A DNA stretch of 64,000 nt from Hyphomicrobiales bacterium (GCA_900468625.1 UBUL01000009.1:62001-126000); one strand, 5' to 3'. Shown: positions 52,997-61,730, numbered from the stretch's first letter. Notes: generated by a model not told the origin, from the letters alone. Numbers and translations: made by a program.

Positions 52997-53230
52997 ATGA
53001 AAATTCTTGCAACGGCGCTCGTCGCATTAGGCATTATTGTTCTACCTGCTACCTATGCCGAAGCGCGTGACCATCATCACCGCTGGCACCACCATCGCCC
53101 CATCATGATGCATCACCACCACCACCGTCATTATTATCGCCCCTATCACGGTTGGCATCACCACTACGGCTGGCGGCATGGGCCACACCATCATCGCCGA
53201 CACGGCGGGCCGCATTTCTCGCATGCCTGA
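52997..53230 (+). CDS. Small His-rich secreted protein (copy 1)
   Basis: A 77-residue protein with signal peptide MKILATALVALGIIVLPATYAEA and a mature part made almost only of His, Arg, Tyr, Trp and Gly (HHHHHRHYYRPYHGWHHHYG, ending GGPHFSHA). The composition suggests metal binding (Ni, Cu, Zn) or surface interaction. AAGGAGAG precedes the ATG. It is a paralogue of the next gene, with the same signal and the same PHFSH end. Too simple in composition for family assignment. Confidence 0.85.
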   Translation: MKILATALVALGIIVLPATYAEARDHHHRWHHHRPIMMHHHHHRHYYRPYHGWHHHYGWRHGPHHHRRHGGPHFSHA

Positions 53231-53269
53231 CGGCTGCGGATAGGCTGAAAACAGTACGCTCATAGATGG

Positions 53270-53304
53270 AACGGTTCAGAGATTCCAAGAAACACTGAAC
53301 CGTT
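53270..53304 (+). terminator. Hairpin between the two His-rich genes
   Basis: AACGGTTCAG (53270-53279) pairs with CTGAACCGTT (53295-53304) around a 15-base loop, 40 bases after the stop of copy 1. A rest of 315 bases to copy 2 has no recognised gene. Confidence 0.6.
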
Positions 53305-53618
53305 CTTGCCGCGCCGCTTTTTCAGCTTGTCCGATCGGGCTGCTCGCCTGGTTTCCAGTGGTATCTCCGCCATGTCGATCGGCGGCAGAGTGAACATGCC
53401 TGCGCCTCGTCAAGCCGCTCCACCGCTCCATGATCTCCCCTGTCGATCGTAAAACTCGCAGTCTGTACGTGGAACGAGCAACGATTTGGCGCCGGCGATC
53501 GTGCCTACCGTGCCGCGTATCCGCGGAACCATCGAAGGTGCTTCTGCGTTTACCATATCGTCCGGACGAAGCGAATGATCCGAGTCGCGTTTGCGTCCGG
53601 CATTCAAGGAGGCTGGAA

Positions 53619-53996
53619 ATGAAAATTCTGGCAACAGCGCTTATTGCGCTAGGCATGCTGGCACTGCCTGCAACTCATGCCGAAGCACGTCGTCACTACC
53701 ATCACTGGCACCATCATCACTACCGGGTAATGGTCTATAGACACCATTATTATCATCGCTACTACTATCGTCCCTATTACCGCCCTTATCCCTATTACTA
53801 CCGGCCCGATTATGGTTACGACGAGCCCTATTATGGCGGCTACGCGCCATTTTACTCGTTCGGTCTGTTTGGAGGCTTCGGCGGATTTCACCACCACCAT
53901 CACGGCTGGGGTGGCGGCCGTGGATATTATCACGGCGGATGGCACGGCGGCGGGCATTGGCGGTACTACAACCAGCCGCATTTCTCGCACAACTGA
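53619..53996 (+). CDS. Small His/Tyr/Gly-rich secreted protein (copy 2)
   Basis: A 125-residue paralogue of the gene at 52997: signal MKILATALIALGMLALPATHAEA, then His/Tyr-rich (RHYHHWHHHHYRVMVYRHH), Tyr/Pro-rich (YYRPYYRPYPYYYRPDYG) and Gly/His-rich blocks (GFHHHHHGWGGGRGYYHGG), ending NQPHFSHN. It is 48 residues longer than copy 1 because of the Tyr/Pro and Gly blocks. AAGGAGG lies before the ATG at 53619, which fixes the start. Probably periplasmic or cell-surface, metal-binding by composition; function unknown. Confidence 0.87.
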   Translation: MKILATALIALGMLALPATHAEARRHYHHWHHHHYRVMVYRHHYYHRYYYRPYYRPYPYYYRPDYGYDEPYYGGYAPFYSFGLFGGFGGFHHHHHGWGGGRGYYHGGWHGGGHWRYYNQPHFSHN

Positions 53997-54075
53997 CGAA
54001 GCGGGCTGACAGAAAAGCGGCGCCTTGCGGTGCCGCTTCCTGATGATTTCATAAGCTGCCCGGCAGCGAAAAGGC

Positions 54076-54375
54076 TCATGCCGGGTTCAGGACGTGAACA
54101 GCGCGCTCCGCCATCAGATGCTTCACCTTTTCGCCGTAAGCGGCCATATGCGCGGAAGCCGCATGGACCTTCAACGCCTGCATGCTTGTCCACTTCTCGA
54201 CCACGACGAACGTATCAGGCCCAAAGGCCGGATCTGCTCCTTCGACATCGACGACGGCGGTATATTCGATACAGCCGTCTTCGGCATGAACGGCCGGAAC
54301 ATTCGCCTGGAAGGCTTCGAGCACTTCGGCGCGCTTGCCGGGCAGGGCGGTGAGGATGGCGAGAACGTGAATCAT
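54076..54375 (-). CDS. Antibiotic biosynthesis monooxygenase (ABM) domain protein
   Basis: A 99-residue ferredoxin-like protein. MIHVLAILTALPGKRAEVLEAF at the start, DGCIEYTAVVD in the middle and VVVEKWTSMQALKVHAAS near residue 60 match the ABM family (YgiN-like quinol monooxygenases). AAGGACATCCC precedes the ATG at 54375, favouring this short form. Function in the cell is probably quinone or redox related; substrate unknown. Confidence 0.88.
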   Translation of the reverse strand: MIHVLAILTALPGKRAEVLEAFQANVPAVHAEDGCIEYTAVVDVEGADPAFGPDTFVVVEKWTSMQALKVHAASAHMAAYGEKVKHLMAERAVHVLNPA

Positions 54376-54527
54376 GGGATGTCCTTGAAACGGTAGGCAA
54401 CGCGGATAGAGAATATCCGGCGCCGATTGCGAAGCTGGCTTCAATCATTATCACGGAACGAGACCATTCGAATGCCGGGCTTCAATTTTGTTGGTCGCGC
54501 ATCGAATTCCTGCCGAACCGGCCGGGT

Positions 54528-55406
54528 TCACATCCGGTTGATGTATTTCGGATCGAGCGATCCGCTGAGGAGATGACCGACCGCGAGGAGATTGCCCTGC
54601 AGGCGGCCGCGCCGGTCGATATAGGGCGGCGGGTTGACGGCGCCGACGATATTCGAAGCGATATTGCCGCCCATCAGCTTCAGTGCCCATCTCAGCGAAA
54701 CGGAGCGTTTCTTGACGAGATAGAGCGGATTGGCGACCTGCGAATAGCCGAGGCGCAGACCGGAGGTGCGGCCGGCCTTGACGCCAAGATGAACGCCGCG
54801 CAGGCGATTGAACTTGACGATCTTGCCGAAAGGGCGCAGCCGCCGGCATAGATCGACGTCTTCCTGCCAGGCATAGAGCGGCAGGTCCTCATCGAAATAA
54901 ATACCATTTGCGAGCATCGCTTTTCGGCGGAAGATCATATTGCAGCCATAAGCGTTATGCGTGGCCTCGATCGTCGGCGCCGGAAAGGGTGTGGCGTCGG
55001 CTGCGAGCGCGGCATCCGCTTCGTCCGCGGTCAGGCCCGGCCCAAGGATACCGTCACGGATGACTTCGCCGGTTGCCACGACGATGTCTTCATCCGCCTC
55101 GAACAGGGCTTCCGTCTCGGCGAGATAGTTCGTTGCCGGGAAGAAATCGTCATCGAAGAAGACGACTACATCCATGCCGACAGCCGCGTCGATGATTGCA
55201 TTGCGCTGCGGGCAGCTTCCCTGCGGCGAGGAGAGGATCGTCACTGGAAACGGCGCGGAGCGCAAGCGGGGCACATCGACATCTTCGGCTTTGGCCGGGC
55301 ATATGAAAAGATGATCCGGCCTGCGTGCCTGCGCGGCCAGCCTGTCGATCATGGAAGCCAGGATCGCCTTGCGGCCGCATGTTGCTATGCCGACGCCGAT
55401 CTTCAT
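54528..55406 (-). CDS. Glycosyltransferase family 2
   Basis: A 292-residue GT-A fold glycosyltransferase. MKIGVGIATCGRKAILASMIDRLAAQ, the metal-binding VVFFDDDFFPATNYL (Asp85-87) and the acceptor/catalytic LPLYAWQEDVDLCRRL (with the typical ED) support GT2. It likely transfers a sugar in exopolysaccharide or surface glycan synthesis. GGAGGATGC precedes the ATG. No polysaccharide cluster is adjacent except the methyltransferase upstream on the other strand. Confidence 0.9.
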   Translation of the reverse strand: MKIGVGIATCGRKAILASMIDRLAAQARRPDHLFICPAKAEDVDVPRLRSAPFPVTILSSPQGSCPQRNAIIDAAVGMDVVVFFDDDFFPATNYLAETEALFEADEDIVVATGEVIRDGILGPGLTADEADAALAADATPFPAPTIEATHNAYGCNMIFRRKAMLANGIYFDEDLPLYAWQEDVDLCRRLRPFGKIVKFNRLRGVHLGVKAGRTSGLRLGYSQVANPLYLVKKRSVSLRWALKLMGGNIASNIVGAVNPPPYIDRRGRLQGNLLAVGHLLSGSLDPKYINRM

Positions 55407-55710
55407 GATGCATCCTCCAAGAGCATTGTCCCGGGGCGCACAAAATCATCAAAATCTGAATCTTTGGTTGTACTAATTGTGCGCATTCAACGGATCGCAT
55501 GCAAACGTACTTTGTTGGGAGAAGCCGGCTCGCTTGTGCTTTCAAAGGAGGCGTTCCGGCGGATGGCGCCAGTCGCGCCCGGCAGGTTTTACGATCGCCC
55601 CGAATGCCTGACACAAGCCATGGATGCCAAGACTTGCAGCATCCACGGTTCCGAAGCAGGTTGCCCATGCGGTCTGTCCTTCGGCCAATGTCGAAGGTAT
55701 CCGCCACCCC

Positions 55711-56316
55711 ATGCAAACACGCGACTCGAGATGTCAGTACAAGACCGCAATGCCGCACACGCAGCTTGGTCTGCATCATACGGAAAACGCGCGGCTGCTG
55801 CCGGATCGCGGCGAGCTTTTGCACCGGTTGCCGCATGGCGGCGTCTGCGCCGAAATTGGCGCGGCTTTCGGCGATTTCACCGCCGAGATCATTGAGAAGA
55901 ACGCACCTGGAGAGCTTTACCTGATCGACGCATGGGATACGCCCCGCTATCAGGAGGGCTTGGAGCAGATCCGGGCAAAATTCCGAGGCGCGCTGGATCA
56001 GGGCGGCCTGCGGATCGTCCAGGGCTATTCCACCGTCCGGCTGTCGGAGTTTCCCGACAGCTTTTTCGATTGGGTCTATATCGACACCAATCACAGCTAT
56101 GAGACGACCCTGGAGGAGCTGCAGATCAGCCACTTCAAGGTAAAGCAGGAGGGCCGCATCGCCGGCCACGACTTCTGCACCGGCAATGTCATCGATGCTA
56201 TCCCCTACGGCGTGGTCGAAGCCTGCACCAAGTTCTGCAGGGATTTCCACTGGCAGTTCGAATACATGACCCTGGAATCCCACGGGCATTTTTCGTTTTC
56301 GCTGAAGAGGCTTTAG
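55711..56316 (+). CDS. Class I SAM-dependent methyltransferase
   Basis: A 201-residue methyltransferase of the Methyltransf_24/FkbM-like kind: VCAEIGAAFGDFTAEIIEK is motif I, LYLIDAWD the acidic loop, FDWVYIDTNHSYETTLEEL motif post-I with the aspartate, and GHDFCTGNVIDAIPYGVVEA follows. Start assignment is uncertain: ATGs at 55624, 55711 and 55750 share the frame and none has a strong ribosome site. Substrate unknown; a sugar or lipid target is possible given the glycosyltransferase next door. Confidence 0.85.
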   Translation: MQTRDSRCQYKTAMPHTQLGLHHTENARLLPDRGELLHRLPHGGVCAEIGAAFGDFTAEIIEKNAPGELYLIDAWDTPRYQEGLEQIRAKFRGALDQGGLRIVQGYSTVRLSEFPDSFFDWVYIDTNHSYETTLEELQISHFKVKQEGRIAGHDFCTGNVIDAIPYGVVEACTKFCRDFHWQFEYMTLESHGHFSFSLKRL

Positions 56317-56435
56317 GCGTGCTAGCTGGAGGCCATTTTTCGGCCGTCATAACGGACTGATTTCCGTCGCTGGACGCTGTCGGCGACTTGCCGATCCGGG
56401 GCGCTGACGATCTTGCGGAGATGTTTGGAAACAAA

Positions 56436-56511
56436 TGGTGCCGCTTACGTGACTCGAACACGTGACCCCATCATTACGAATGATGTGCTCTACCGACTGA
56501 GCTAAAGCGGC
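56436..56511 (-). tRNA. tRNA-Thr (anticodon CGT)
   Basis: A 76-base cloverleaf with encoded CCA, read on the minus strand. The acceptor GCCGCTT pairs with AAGCGGC; anticodon arm CATCA-TTCGTAA-TGATG gives anticodon CGT for threonine; T loop GTTCGAGTC is intact. Confidence 0.96.
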
Positions 56512-56620
56512 ATTCTGCGGAGCATTCGGTTCGGCCCCGCGATTTGCATGGCGCTGATACAGTCTATGCGGTCAGATTTCAAGCGCTCAAATCGCCAATC
56601 GGCAAAAAAGCGGCATGCCT

Positions 56621-56643
56621 GTGAAAAAAGCCCTGCTTTTCAC
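56621..56643 (-). terminator. Possible terminator of the nitronate monooxygenase gene
   Basis: GTGAAAA (56621-56627) and TTTTCAC (56637-56643) form a short stem 7 bases past the stop; on the minus strand the message then has a U-rich run. Confidence 0.45.
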
Positions 56644-56649
56644 GCCCGA

Positions 56650-57609
56650 TCAAAGCGCCAGCCGGGCGCGGGCCTGCCGGTATTCGGCCTCGAGCCTGTC
56701 GACCAGGGCGGCAACGGGCTGGATGGACTTGACGGCGCCGATGCCCTGGCCGGAACCCCATATATCCTTCCAGGCCTTCACGCCGGTCGTGGCGGCTTCG
56801 AAATCCATCTTCGAGGGATCCGCCTCGGGCAGGTTGTCCGGGTCGAGGCCGGCGGCACGGATCGAGGGCTTCAGATAATTGCCAAGGACGCCGGTGAAAT
56901 AGTTGGAGTAGACGATATCGGCGGCAGTGCCCTCGACAATCGCCTGTTTGTAGGCGTCCGCGGCACGCGCCTCTTCCGTCGCGATGAAGGGCGAGCCGAT
57001 ATAGGCCATGTCGGCGCCGGCGGCCTGAGCTGCCAGGATGGCGCCGCCGGTGGCGATCGCGCCTGCCAGCAGCAGCGGTCCGTCGAACCACTCGCGGATT
57101 TCCTGCACCAGCGCGAATGGCGAAAGCTGACCTGCGTGACCGCCGGCACCCGCGGCAACAGCGATCAGTCCGTCTGCGCCCTTGCGGATTGCCGAATTGG
57201 CATGCCGGTTGTTGATGATATCGTGCAGCACGATGCCGCCATAGGAATGCACGGCCGCGTTCACTTCGGGCACAGCGCCCAGCGAGGAAATGACGATCGG
57301 CACCTTGTATTTCACGCAAAGCATCAGATCATGTTCCAGACGCTTGTTTGACGTATGGACGATCTGATTGACCGCAAATGGAGCTGCAGGACGGTCCGGA
57401 TTTGCGGCATTGTATGCGGCAAGATCCTCAGTGATCATGGCGAGCCATTCGTCGAGCTGGCTCTCCGGCCGCGCGTTCAGCGCCGGAAAGGAGCCGACGA
57501 CACCGGCCTTGCATTGCGCAAGCGTCAAGGCGGGATGAGAGATGATGAAAAGCGGCGAAGCCACGACCGGCAGGCGCAGGTGCTCGGTCAGGATGCGGGG
57601 GAGGGCCAT
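56650..57609 (-). CDS. Nitronate monooxygenase (2-nitropropane dioxygenase family)
   Basis: A 319-residue FMN-dependent TIM-barrel enzyme. LRLPVVASPLFIISHP at the start, GAGGHAGQLSPFALV at about 160, and GAIATGGAILAAQAAGADMAYIGSPF at about 190-215 are typical of NMO. It oxidises alkyl nitronates such as propionate-3-nitronate. The ATG at 57609 (MALPRIL) is nine bases after AAAGGG and is preferred to ATGs at 57618/57615. A 14-base inverted repeat overlaps that ribosome site (see separate entry). Confidence 0.9.
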   Translation of the reverse strand: MALPRILTEHLRLPVVASPLFIISHPALTLAQCKAGVVGSFPALNARPESQLDEWLAMITEDLAAYNAANPDRPAAPFAVNQIVHTSNKRLEHDLMLCVKYKVPIVISSLGAVPEVNAAVHSYGGIVLHDIINNRHANSAIRKGADGLIAVAAGAGGHAGQLSPFALVQEIREWFDGPLLLAGAIATGGAILAAQAAGADMAYIGSPFIATEEARAADAYKQAIVEGTAADIVYSNYFTGVLGNYLKPSIRAAGLDPDNLPEADPSKMDFEAATTGVKAWKDIWGSGQGIGAVKSIQPVAALVDRLEAEYRQARARLAL

Positions 57610-57618
57610 GAACATCAT

Positions 57619-57650
57619 CCCTTTTGACGTTTACGAAAACGTCAAAAGGG
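57619..57650 (-). promoter_or_regulatory. Perfect inverted repeat covering the ribosome site of the NMO gene
   Basis: CCCTTTTGACGTTT (57619-57632) and AAACGTCAAAAGGG (57637-57650) are perfect 14-base arms around ACGA. As DNA it looks like an operator (GACGTTT...AAACGTC core); as RNA the hairpin includes the AAAGGG ribosome site. Either transcriptional or translational control of the NMO gene is possible. Confidence 0.75.
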
Positions 57651-57696
57651 ATAGCAGATGTCCTTCGAGAGGGGAAGACGGCGGAAGAGCCGAGAT

Positions 57697-57774
57697 AGTA
57701 GGCAGTAGGCAATAGGCAATAGTGCTTGACCGCTCATGCCAGACACCTTCCCCTACTGCCTACTGCCTACTGCC
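57697..57774. repeat. Short tandem heptamers in inverted orientation
   Basis: (AGTAGGC)2(AATAGGC)AATAG at 57697-57722 is followed by its complement (CTACTGC)3 at 57753-57773. The two blocks can pair in about 20 bases. Such AGTAGGC repeats occur between genes in rhizobia. The wider gap (57651-57949, 299 bases) otherwise shows no gene. Confidence 0.75.
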
Positions 57775-57949
57775 ACCCCATTTGCGTCGTCTTTGCCGTT
57801 TATCCCCCGCCGAGCACTCGCCGCCGTCGCCGGAGGCTTGCGTATTGCCAAACTGGGCGTTACCGAATCCGGTTAACGAATGATAAAATCGTGGCTGCCT
57901 TCGCCGTAGGGTATGCGAGTATGTTTCGAGTGAGAGTAAAGGACCTGCT

Positions 57950-59173
57950 GTGAGCGGATTAGAAACGGCTATCAGAAGCGCGTTGGAGCGGTCCGATCGC
58001 GCCAATCCGGAAATCCGGGCTCGCATCTATCAGTCAGCACGGCAGGCGCTGGAAGCCGGTCTTCGCAAGCAGGACATTACCGATGCCGATGTTGTCGCCG
58101 CCCAGCGCCAGCGGCTGGAAATGACGATCCGGCAGATCGAGGGCGAAGAGCGCGCGCGCCCCTTGCCGCCGGTCCCGCCGGAACTTGGCGCTCCGCATGT
58201 TTCCCCTGCTGCACTCCGAGCGGAGGCCGGACAGCCTTCGCCGCGGTCGGAGCCGGTTATGAGCGTGCGCGGCGAAACCCGCGATCCGCAGTTTTCCGCA
58301 GGTGCTTCGGCTCCCGTCGAGCCGGCGCGGCGAGAGGATGATTTCGGCGACATGCGCGCGGGTCCTGCCGATCATCTCAGTGCCGAGAGCGATATCAGAC
58401 CGACGGAAGGGCCGGTCGCTGCCCGTTCGATGAACTTCAAGCCGGAGCGTGCCGCCGTACGCCGCAAGCCGCGCAAGTTCTTCTCGCGTCTGCTGGTCTT
58501 CTGCATCCTGCTCGCTTTCCTGGGCGTCGGTGCTTGGTGGATCAAGACGTCAGGCGTGTTCATGTCGGCCGCTCAGAGGGATTCGAGCGTGCCCAACCCG
58601 CCGGCACATGTCGACTCCCAGGATTTCAGCGGCAACGGCAGCAATGACGACACGTCGGATCAGGACGACAATAGCGGTCCCGTCAATCCGGGCTTGGCGA
58701 CCATCGATCCGCAGAACAGCTTCTCCGCGGAATGGCTCGAGATATTGAAGCCCACCGACGCGCCGAAGGTGGCGACCGGCCCGCGGTCGAAGGCCGAAAA
58801 CGTATCGGAGAACGAGGGTCCGGCCGTACGGCTGACCTCGCTCAGCAGTGGTTCGGACGGCAGCGGCTCGGTCGAAGTGCCGGTCAATATACTACAGCAG
58901 ATGGCAGGCAAGGCTTCGATCGTCGCACTGACGTTGCAATCAACCTCGGATGCGCCGACGCAGATCACCGTGGAGTGCGATTTCGGTGCTCTCGGCCGCT
59001 GCGGCCGCCACCGCTTCACCGTCAGCCGCCAGAAGACGGATTCGCTGTTTCAGGTGCGGTTCGATCGCTCGGCGGTACCAACCGGTTCCGGCCACCTGAT
59101 CATCAACAGCGATGTCGACGGCAAGGCCCGCGGCATCAACATCTACGCCATTCGCGTGTTGCCCGGGCAATAG
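57950..59173 (+). CDS. Uncharacterised single-pass membrane protein
   Basis: A 407-residue protein I do not recognise beyond rhizobial hypotheticals. Residues 1-67 are helical and charged (MSGLETAIRSALERSDRANPE), 68-175 are Pro/Ala/Arg-rich and probably disordered, a transmembrane helix spans about 180-198 (RLLVFCILLAFLGVGAWW) after a basic anchor, an acidic Asp/Ser/Asn linker covers 212-245, and a compact C-terminal domain (about 285-405, ending GINIYAIRVLPGQ) would be periplasmic, with a Cys pair (VECDFGALGRCGRHRF). The GTG start has AAAGGA six bases upstream. Confidence 0.85.
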   Translation: MSGLETAIRSALERSDRANPEIRARIYQSARQALEAGLRKQDITDADVVAAQRQRLEMTIRQIEGEERARPLPPVPPELGAPHVSPAALRAEAGQPSPRSEPVMSVRGETRDPQFSAGASAPVEPARREDDFGDMRAGPADHLSAESDIRPTEGPVAARSMNFKPERAAVRRKPRKFFSRLLVFCILLAFLGVGAWWIKTSGVFMSAAQRDSSVPNPPAHVDSQDFSGNGSNDDTSDQDDNSGPVNPGLATIDPQNSFSAEWLEILKPTDAPKVATGPRSKAENVSENEGPAVRLTSLSSGSDGSGSVEVPVNILQQMAGKASIVALTLQSTSDAPTQITVECDFGALGRCGRHRFTVSRQKTDSLFQVRFDRSAVPTGSGHLIINSDVDGKARGINIYAIRVLPGQ

Positions 59174-59177
59174 GCTT

Positions 59178-59246
59178 GGAGCAATTCCAGGAAAAGTGCG
59201 CAAGCGGTTTTGCGTCTGGGATTGCGTGAAAAACTGAACCGCTCTA
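59178..59246. repeat. RIME-like repeat, inverted copy
   Basis: Read on the minus strand it gives AGAGCGGTTCAG..., GCAATCCCAGACGC and GCGCACTTTTCCTGGAATTGC, the same blocks as 24953-25048. It lies between convergent genes (membrane protein and ppk2). Confidence 0.7.
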
Positions 59247-59259
59247 AGGCCACGTGTCG

Positions 59260-60141
59260 TCAGGCGAGGATATCCGATCCCATGCCGAGGATCTTCTCGT
59301 CGACCTTGCCGATGGCTTCCTTGTCCTTGCCGTCATAGCCGAGTGTCAGCAGAATGTGACGGATAAGGTTCAGGCGCGCCCGCCGCTTGTCGTTGGCGCG
59401 GATGACAGTCCAGGGTGCGTGGTCTGTATGCGTTTCCTTCAGCATGCGATCGCGTTTTTCGGTGTAGTCCTTCCATTTCGGCAGGGCGGCGATATCCATG
59501 GAGGAAAGCTTCCAGATGGCGCGCGGATCGTGCCTCCGGTCGTGGAAACGCTTCAGCTGCATCTCCCGGCCGATATCGAGATAGAACTTGAAGAAATGAA
59601 TGCCGTCCTGGACGACGAGCTTTTCCATTTGCGGCGCCTGCTTCAGAAACTGCTCGTATTGTTTCGGCGTGCAGAAGCCCATGACCGGCTCGACGCCGGC
59701 ACGGTTGTACCATGAGCGGTCGAAGAGGACGAATTCGCCCGCGGTCGGAAACTGGGCGACATAACGCTGGAAATACCATTGCCCTGCCTCGCGATCTGTC
59801 GGCTTCGTCAGCGCCACCACGCGCGCAAGGCGAGGGTTCATATGAGCCGATGTCGCGGCGATCGAGCCTCCCTTGCCGGCGGCGTCGCGCCCTTCGAACA
59901 GCGCCATCACCCGCTTGCCCGTCGCCTGCAGCCAGAATTGTACCTTGATCAGCTCGATCTGCAGCGCCTTCAGCTCTTCGAGATATTCTTCTTCCCTGAG
60001 CTTCTTCTTGTAGGGATAGCCGCCTGACGTCAGTGCTTCGTCATCGATCCAGCTCGGCAGGACGGGGTCGTCGACATCGAATATGCGCTTGACGCCATGG
60101 ATCTCCAGCTCCACCGCGCGGCTTTCCGCTTTCTCTCCCAT
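59260..60141 (-). CDS. ppk2: Polyphosphate kinase 2 family protein
   Basis: A 293-residue PPK2 class I enzyme: Walker [12 protein letters not shown] (82-92), Walker [21 protein letters not shown], and the lid [16 protein letters not shown]. It uses polyphosphate to phosphorylate ADP or GDP (or the reverse). The start [16 protein letters not shown] at 60141 is preferred over a longer frame. Its position next to phoR and pst suggests a link of polyphosphate and phosphate metabolism. Confidence 0.94.
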   Translation of the reverse strand: MGEKAESRAVELEIHGVKRIFDVDDPVLPSWIDDEALTSGGYPYKKKLREEEYLEELKALQIELIKVQFWLQATGKRVMALFEGRDAAGKGGSIAATSAHMNPRLARVVALTKPTDREAGQWYFQRYVAQFPTAGEFVLFDRSWYNRAGVEPVMGFCTPKQYEQFLKQAPQMEKLVVQDGIHFFKFYLDIGREMQLKRFHDRRHDPRAIWKLSSMDIAALPKWKDYTEKRDRMLKETHTDHAPWTVIRANDKRRARLNLIRHILLTLGYDGKDKEAIGKVDEKILGMGSDILA

Positions 60142-60379
60142 GTATAGGCTCCTCGGCTGTTTACACTGTGTTAATCCTGCCGCCTGGCACGGCAAAAAGC
60201 TTCTCGAAGAAACTGGAGCTTTTATTCAATGCTTTCAACCCCTTTGCCATCTTCCCCTTTTGCCGGCTACATTTATTCTTGTCCGCAGCTGCCTTCTGTG
60301 GATTGAGCCGAATACTTCTGTCATGAATCGCAGATAAGACGCGGAATCCAGCATATCATGGTGGCAGGCGAAGGGACGG

Positions 60380-61642
60380 GTGCAGTTGGAAGACGAATGG
60401 TCATTTGTCAGGAAGTTGGCAGTTCGGCTGCGGCAGGAGAGCGCCATCCTGGTTCTGGCGACGCTGATTGCCGCGCTCGCCCTCGTTGAAGGTATCAACA
60501 CCGGCGCCGTATTCTGGATCTGGGCCATCGTCATGATCGTCACGCTGCTTCGCCCGCCGCTGGTCGAGCGGGTGGAAGTGCCGTCGCAGGCCGAGCCTGC
60601 GCCCGTCGATGCGCAAGCCCTGCTGCGCACCGCCTTTGCGGGACTGGCGGCGCTCGACATGCCCGTGCTGATCATCGATCGCGAAGCGTCGGTGCTGGTG
60701 CAGAACATCGCCGTCGAAAAGGCCTTCGGTGCCTTTCCGATCGGCGCGCATATTTCATCGAAGCTGCGTTCGCCGGGCCTGCTCGACATGGTGCGCGAGA
60801 CGATTACCACCAATACCCCGAACCAGATCGAACATTCCGAGCGCCTGCCTTCGGAGCGGGTCTATGTCGTGCGTATCGCGCCGATCGATCTGCCCGAGAT
60901 CGACAGGCAGGAAGATGCGCTCTTCCTGCTCTCCTTCCGCGACATATCGGAGATACGCCATATCGACCGCATGCGCTCGGATTTCGTCGCCAATGCCAGC
61001 CATGAGTTGCGCACGCCGCTGGCGTCGCTGCGCGGCTTCATCGAGACGATCCAGGGACCTGCCAAAGCCGATCCCAAGGCACAGCAGCGTTTCCTCGGCA
61101 TCATGCTCGATCAGACGACGCGCATGAGCCGACTGGTCGATGATCTCCTCTCGTTGTCGCGCCTTGAGCTGAAGTCTCATATCGCGCCGGATCAGAAGGT
61201 GGATCTCGTGCCGCTGCTCGGCCATGTGCGCGACTCCCTGCTGCCGCTTGCCGGCGATCTCGGCGTGGCCATCGACCTGCATCTGCCGGCGGGCAAGGTC
61301 GAGGTACTAGGCGATCGCGACGAGCTGGTACAGGTCTTTGAGAACCTGATCGAGAATGCCTGCAAATATGGCCAGGAGGGGAAGGCGGTGGAGGTCTCGT
61401 TGCTGAGCAACGCGGGCCAGGCCGTCGAGGTCGTCGTTTCCGACAAGGGGCCGGGGATTCCGGCAGAACATGTGCCGCGCCTGACCGAGCGCTTCTATCG
61501 CGTTAACGTTGAGGACAGCCGTTCGAAGAAGGGAACCGGTCTTGGGCTTGCCATCGTCAAGCATATCCTAACCCGCCACCGCGCCAGATTGATCGTCAAG
61601 TCCGAAGTAGGCAAGGGAACCGACTTTACGGTCCGCTTCTGA
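60380..61642 (+). CDS. phoR: Phosphate regulon sensor histidine kinase PhoR
   Basis: A 420-residue sensor kinase with two N-terminal helices (about 22-38 and 42-57) and almost no periplasmic loop, a PAS domain (about 90-190), the phosphorylated His208 in NASHELRTPLASLRGF, N box LIENACKYGQ, G1 DKGPGIP and G2 GTGLGLAIVKHIL. The minimal sensor loop and PAS are hallmarks of PhoR, which senses phosphate through PstSCAB/PhoU. It begins with GTG preceded by AAGGGA. pstS follows after 185 bases; in rhizobia pstCAB, phoU and phoB follow. Confidence 0.95.
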   Translation: MQLEDEWSFVRKLAVRLRQESAILVLATLIAALALVEGINTGAVFWIWAIVMIVTLLRPPLVERVEVPSQAEPAPVDAQALLRTAFAGLAALDMPVLIIDREASVLVQNIAVEKAFGAFPIGAHISSKLRSPGLLDMVRETITTNTPNQIEHSERLPSERVYVVRIAPIDLPEIDRQEDALFLLSFRDISEIRHIDRMRSDFVANASHELRTPLASLRGFIETIQGPAKADPKAQQRFLGIMLDQTTRMSRLVDDLLSLSRLELKSHIAPDQKVDLVPLLGHVRDSLLPLAGDLGVAIDLHLPAGKVEVLGDRDELVQVFENLIENACKYGQEGKAVEVSLLSNAGQAVEVVVSDKGPGIPAEHVPRLTERFYRVNVEDSRSKKGTGLGLAIVKHILTRHRARLIVKSEVGKGTDFTVRF

Positions 61643-61701
61643 ACGCTTCTGCAACGCGCTATTTCTGGCGTGAATTACCCTAATCATATCAATTGGATGG
61701 C

Positions 61702-61730
61702 CTGTCATAATTGTTTCACTCGCCTGACAT
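61702..61730 (+). promoter_or_regulatory. PHO box upstream of pstS
   Basis: CTGTCAT (61702-61708), GTTTCAC (61713-61719) and CTGACAT (61724-61730) are three direct heptamers with an 11-base period. The first two with the AATT spacer fit the PhoB consensus CTGTCAT-N4-CTGTCAT (5 of 7 in the second). It lies about 100 bases before the pstS start. Confidence 0.8.

Noticed and set aside
55563..55895. A plus-strand frame starting MAPVAPGRFYDRPE upstream of the methyltransferase gene
   Set aside because: An AAAGGAGG lies upstream, but 14 bases away, and the frame overlaps the methyltransferase gene in another frame and turns Arg/Ala-rich; no similarity.
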